Positions 59,779 through 64,000 of a stretch of 64,000 nt of DNA are shown in pieces; within the stretch, counting starts at the first letter, position 1, and each line of letters opens with the position of its first letter. Source of the DNA: Pseudoscleropodium purum (Eukaryota; Streptophyta; Bryopsida; Hypnales; Brachytheciaceae). A program made the translations under genes and the position numbers. The notes beneath the pieces are model-generated. The model made no database searches. It had not been told where the DNA came from and saw nothing but the letters and a program-made list of their open reading frames with translations. Location: assembly GCA_963969395.1 (NCBI GenBank), contig OZ017795.1:5270001-5334000 (forward strand), written 5' to 3'.

Positions 59779-61284
59779 TTTAAACATGATAAAATCCCCC
59801 CCCCCCAAAAAAAAGCTCCTTCTAATGCTTTTTCCAACAATAAAGAACCTACTAATGTTATTATGATGTGGATTGTCTATTAGTTGAAGTAGGCATTTTG
59901 GTATGTTGAAAGAAGTGTTTAGTATTAAAAGTTCTTATAAATTGTTAGTTGACAACAAATTAATTAGTAATTGATGTTAGGGTTGGAAGGATCAAAGCTA
60001 GGTTGCAACGAGCTTCCAAAGTTTCCAATTGGCTATTTAGAGGAAGGACTAGTTCCTTGTTTTTCTTTTGGTTCTTAATGGAATTGAAACACACTAATAG
60101 TAGTAGTGAAATTGTCCTAATAAGAAAACTAAATCATATAGATTTTTTTTTTAAATAGTGAAAATTAAGTTAAAAAAATGAATTCTATAAGTTATTTTTG
60201 AAAGAAATGCTTATATTATCCTCCAAACAAGACTTTCAATAACTTTCTCATTACTAGTCTATATGGAATGAATCAAATCTTTCTATAAAGATTAAAATAT
60301 TTTCTTGAAAATTTAAAAAAAATTATTTAAAGTTTTTGTGATTCTATTGTGCTATCCAACAAATTGATTTTAAAGCTTAGTGTAGTATATTTTTTACTCT
60401 CAACCATTGATTCAAATAAAAATCATGTTCACAAAAAGCTAATGCATGTTCTTATGTTCAAAAAAGTTTCAAGAGAATCATGTCAAAAATTGAGATAATA
60501 GGAACCTATCCCAACCTTGCAATGTCACGTAGAGGACACTTGGTCCTTAAGTTTAGGGATTAATGAGTGATATCCAATTTACCATATGAGCACCTTAATA
60601 TTGATGCATAGCATTGGAATATTTTTCTTGATTAAAACATCACTCAAAAGTGAAATAAGATAAATTAGAGGAAATATATGACAAAATATTTTCCCCGTTT
60701 TGATGGTTGAAGTTGTTAAATTTGACAAACATTTAAGAAAAACATGCTATTGCTTATATTTGGATGATGTACACACTTTTAGACCTATGATTGATTTTTC
60801 ATCCTCAATTTTTATGTTTCATCCAAGTTATTGGAAAATTTTAATTTTAATCAAGTTTTAAATTTATTTGTTTTGTTTTTTTATGGTAAGATCACATAGA
60901 TTGTGCATCCTTGGTTGTATTTTTGGTAGAGTTGAAAAGTTCTCTATAAGGAGGGGTATATGGACTTGGTTTCTAATGTTTTGACCTAAAATGTGAAAGT
61001 TGTTGAATTTCAAAGTTCTTATAAATAAAAAATTAGAAAATTGTTTTTTACTTTTAATTTATTATACTATGGCAATATGGCATAAGGCACACTATCTTCT
61101 CAAAAGATGGATCCCTCTGGTTTGCATTAGTTGCCCCTCCTCTCTCAAAAAATTTACAAGTTGTTGATTTTTTTTAAGAAAAATGCTTACCCTCGAAATT
61201 GTTGTTGATTTCTCAAAAAATCACAAGCCGTTGATCTTGTGAGATTTAATCTAAGCCTTCCAAATATGAAATACAAAATGAATA
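59779..61284. other. Gene-free AT-rich stretch
   Basis: Nothing supported; one pure C run of ten near 59798. Confidence 0.5.
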
Positions 61285-61425
61285 TTGGATACGGATATAA
61301 TACCTTATACAAATATTGAATATGGATACCAAATACGGATACAATATTGGATATGGATACAATACCTTATACAAATATTGAATATAGGTACCAAATATGG
61401 ATATAGTATTGGATATGGATACAAG
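61285..61425. repeat. 62-bp tandem repeat, 2.3 copies
   Basis: Units at 61285-61346 and 61347-61408 plus a partial third to about 61425. Each unit is built of ATTGGATAYGGATA-NNATACC and CTTATACAAATATTGAATAT words. Confidence 0.8.
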
Positions 61426-61536
61426 ATGAATTGTCCCATATTCATTGTCAAATAAGTTGGAGTTTGAAAATTACAAGAGGGGGAGAAGGGTGGGAGAAAT
61501 CAAAATTTTAAAACATTAAAATCCTAAATTTTTAAT

Positions 61537-61598
61537 CATAGTGACATCTTTTGGGTGGAACCCTCAATGTCACTATCCACCCAAAAGATGGCTCACTA
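61537..61598. repeat. Short inverted repeat
   Basis: ATAGTGACATCTTTTGGGTGGA pairs with TCCACCCAAAAGATGGCTCACTAT around a loop of about 16 nt. Confidence 0.65.
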
Positions 61599-64000
61599 TT
61601 GTATGTAAAGGTTTGACTTAGCAAAATATTTGTTTTTTCACGAGTGAAGGGTTTTGAAAAATATAATTCTTTTATATTAAATTTTTGGCATTCTCACTTT
61701 TAAATTTTCTTGCACTTGGTGGCTTTTATGTTTTTTATTTTAGAAAACCTATCATATAGGGCATAGGGCATGTGAACCCCCATAGTTGTTATTTGGGCCT
61801 TGGGATTTTTTTTCCACTTCTGCTCATTTTTATTAATACTTTCATGTAAAAAAGACCTAAAAAGAGTGTCCCTATCATGTTAGTAGAAGTCCTTACAAAT
61901 ATGGAATCTTATTCACTAAAAGTTTGGAAGTGCTCTAAACACTTCCAATTACCATTTTTGATAACTAATAGGTGTTTAAAATGTTGATTAAAGATTTGAT
62001 ATATGTTTGAGTCTTGATGGCCAAAGTAGTAGAAAATACCTAAATTAAAATATTATTGGACTTATCCTTGAAGTGCATGTAATGGATCACATGCTAAACA
62101 AACAATAGTATAGGTTGTTAAAAATATTATTAAGTCTTAGAAACCTTTATAGGATGTCCACGTGTAAATTACCATCCAATTTGCAAGAATCTAGAAAGTC
62201 ACTTTGTCTTGTGTAGATAAAATCTATTGATTCAAGTAAAATGTGAACTAAGGATTAAGAAGAGGTGTTTTTAGCTTAAAAACACACCATGAGCTCAATG
62301 GCAAAGACAATTGACAAAGATTTCCTAGTATAAAAATGATTCTTTCTTGGAAGAATGAAAAATAGGGAGTATTAATTTTAAATCCTTCCATGATTAGTGC
62401 AAGTAGGCATGAAAACTTGAATTTAGTATTTAAAGACTTTCTAAAAGATGTCCAAAAAGTTTCATAATTTTTTGGATTGGAGAGGATGATTCCATGAAAA
62501 GTCCATCGCATTTACCGGCAATGGAAAATTTGTAGAAATGATCTAAGTAGCAATAAAATCCCACTAAAAATTATAATAATGTGTTTTAGCTTAAATAAGC
62601 ACTTGGCCAAATTTCAAGACATTCCACCATCGACAAGTATCGAAATTGGCGGCAATAATGAATTTTAATGAATTTTGGAAACATTTGATGTATTGAGTGG
62701 CATACCAAGGTGGAGCATATGATGTGTGAATGAAGTCAACTTGAATTCCTTTCTTACTATCTTGGACTTTCCAAAAAATTTAGGATTGTCAAAATCTTGA
62801 AAAAAGGCAAACTCCAAATTTTGAATTTTCTACCTTTTCATTGGTTTGCAATTCATTGGCTTTCACTTGCAAAATGGTCTAGAAAGTAGGAGGTGGAGGA
62901 TTTTTATTATTGATTTGGGTCTTTTAAAGACTATTGCACAATCCATTTGGCAATTAGAGCATTTTTCCAAAAGTTAGACAATCCTAGCAATATGGTAGAA
63001 TTTTAAAAGTTAATTGTTAGTTTTTCTTAGGTTAGTTAGTTAGATAATTTGAGGGGAGAGGAGGCTTTAGAAATGTATAAAAGGCCTCCCCTCCTCTCAC
63101 TTTGCACTCCTTTCTTTATTTTCTTGCTTAGCCATTTTGAGGCCAAAATTCTATTCGTGAATTTTGTATTTTTCCAATCTCATTGTCATTGTTTGATTTT
63201 TGGTTCTTTGAACCCAAATACTTGCTTTGGAATTACATTAGAGCATTTATCTCCCTTTTCGTTTATAGTTTGGAAGCCCATTTAAAGGATGTTGGGGTCC
63301 CTTAGAAAGTTTGACAAATTGTTGGTGTATTTGGTATTTGAGTACTAATGTTCAAGTTTCCTTGAGTTTTGAGTGGTTTAGTCCCTCAAATCCTTTGTTT
63401 CTTTTGGTCATTGACTATTGTAGTAATTCTAAAAATATTCTAGCCAAATTCTAACAATGATTTTAGCTTGAATCCCTTAGGGTTGCTTTTAGTTTACTTG
63501 TGGTTGTGTTTTAGTATCATACATAGTTACATCTATGTCCGAGCTTTTTTGGAGTGATATCTGACAACATTAAATGTCAAAAATTTCCCTTAAGCCTTTA
63601 TGTTGGGATTGTAGTCTACGTGTCATTAAGTGTCATTTTAGAGAAAGTTGGGTTGGATCCAAATCCTCAAAAGTCCTATTACTAACTAATTCACTTTGTT
63701 TTGTTTTCAAAATTCAAGCCTAAACCTTCCAAACAACAGAGCTATTGTTCACTACCATGTTATTATGCCCAGTTCTTAACTAACCCTTTTGTGTTTTGTT
63801 TTTAAATTTAGGGTTTAAGCCCTTTGGATGGTGAAGCTTTGCCCTTGATAATAATTTTTAAGTGTCTCCATTTTTTTATTTTTGTTGATGGATTTCCTTA
63901 GTAGAAAATCCAAAAAATTGGTTTAGTTAGGCCAAAAAATAAATGAGGAGCTTGAAATTCTAAAATTGTAGTTCTAAGGTTGGAATTTAAAATTTGAGTG
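61599..64000. other. Gene-free AT-rich end of the window
   Basis: No gene is supported; the ORFs at 62248-62511 and 63049-63285 are low-complexity and have no recognisable domain. A short GGGAGAGGAGGC...AGGCCTCCCCTCC inverted repeat lies near 63054-63096. Confidence 0.5.

Noticed and set aside
1..64000. CRISPR arrays, bacterial operons, phage or plasmid systems
   Set aside because: The window is plant nuclear DNA; none of the repeats has array-like spacing and gene structure is eukaryotic.

Overview
The window looks like nuclear DNA of a land plant. It carries spliced dirigent-like genes with canonical GT/AG introns, a plant-type UDP-galactose/UTR2 nucleotide-sugar transporter, a nuclear tRNA-Val with a pol III T-run terminator, a Ty3/gypsy chromovirus, and hAT-, CACTA- and TTAA-ended DNA transposon debris. 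The background is AT-rich and gene-poor (about one intact gene per 13-16 kb) and most of it is decayed repeat. The intron in the dirigent genes and the sparse layout suggest a large plant genome, perhaps outside the flowering plants (moss, liverwort, fern, lycophyte or gymnosperm), but the sequence does not settle the lineage.

Layout. 0-7 kb holds two dirigent-like genes (A at 904-1819, B at 4588-6368), each followed by a related inverted-repeat element. 7-19.5 kb is gene-free apart from a CACTA-type hairpin MITE (7706-7870), a dispersed repeat (8838-9165) and a relic dirigent promoter (about 18220-18420). 19.57-20.86 kb holds dirigent gene C, nearly identical to A at an offset of exactly 19121 bp. 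Next come a dispersed repeat, a tRNA-Val(CAC) gene (21964-22037) and the intronless transporter gene (23772-24827). 25-36 kb is repeats and featureless AT-rich DNA.

36.3-42.75 kb is a full-length chromovirus with two 184-bp LTRs, a perfect 5-bp target duplication (CTCAA), gag, protease, a truncated reverse transcriptase, RNase H, integrase and chromodomain. It carries six in-frame stops, all TGA or TAG. Within its 5' leader, in antisense orientation, lies a complete intronless ribosomal protein eL30 coding sequence. The element itself sits inside an older coiled-coil-like reading frame that becomes continuous when the element and one target copy are removed.

44-47 kb is AT-rich, with a repeat that is the inverse of the one at 8.8-9.2 kb. 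47.4-50.3 kb is a broken hAT-type transposase (BED finger, DUF659-like region, dimerisation region). 51-64 kb holds TTAA-ended non-autonomous elements, a 179-bp satellite-like repeat including a head-to-head palindrome, fold-back repeats and a 62-bp tandem array, with no gene I can support.

Functionally, the three dirigent genes form a small local family of secreted proteins that appears to have been homogenised in part by gene conversion. The transporter and the tRNA are independent housekeeping units. The most unusual structure is the nest: ribosomal gene copy inside chromovirus inside a disrupted coding region.
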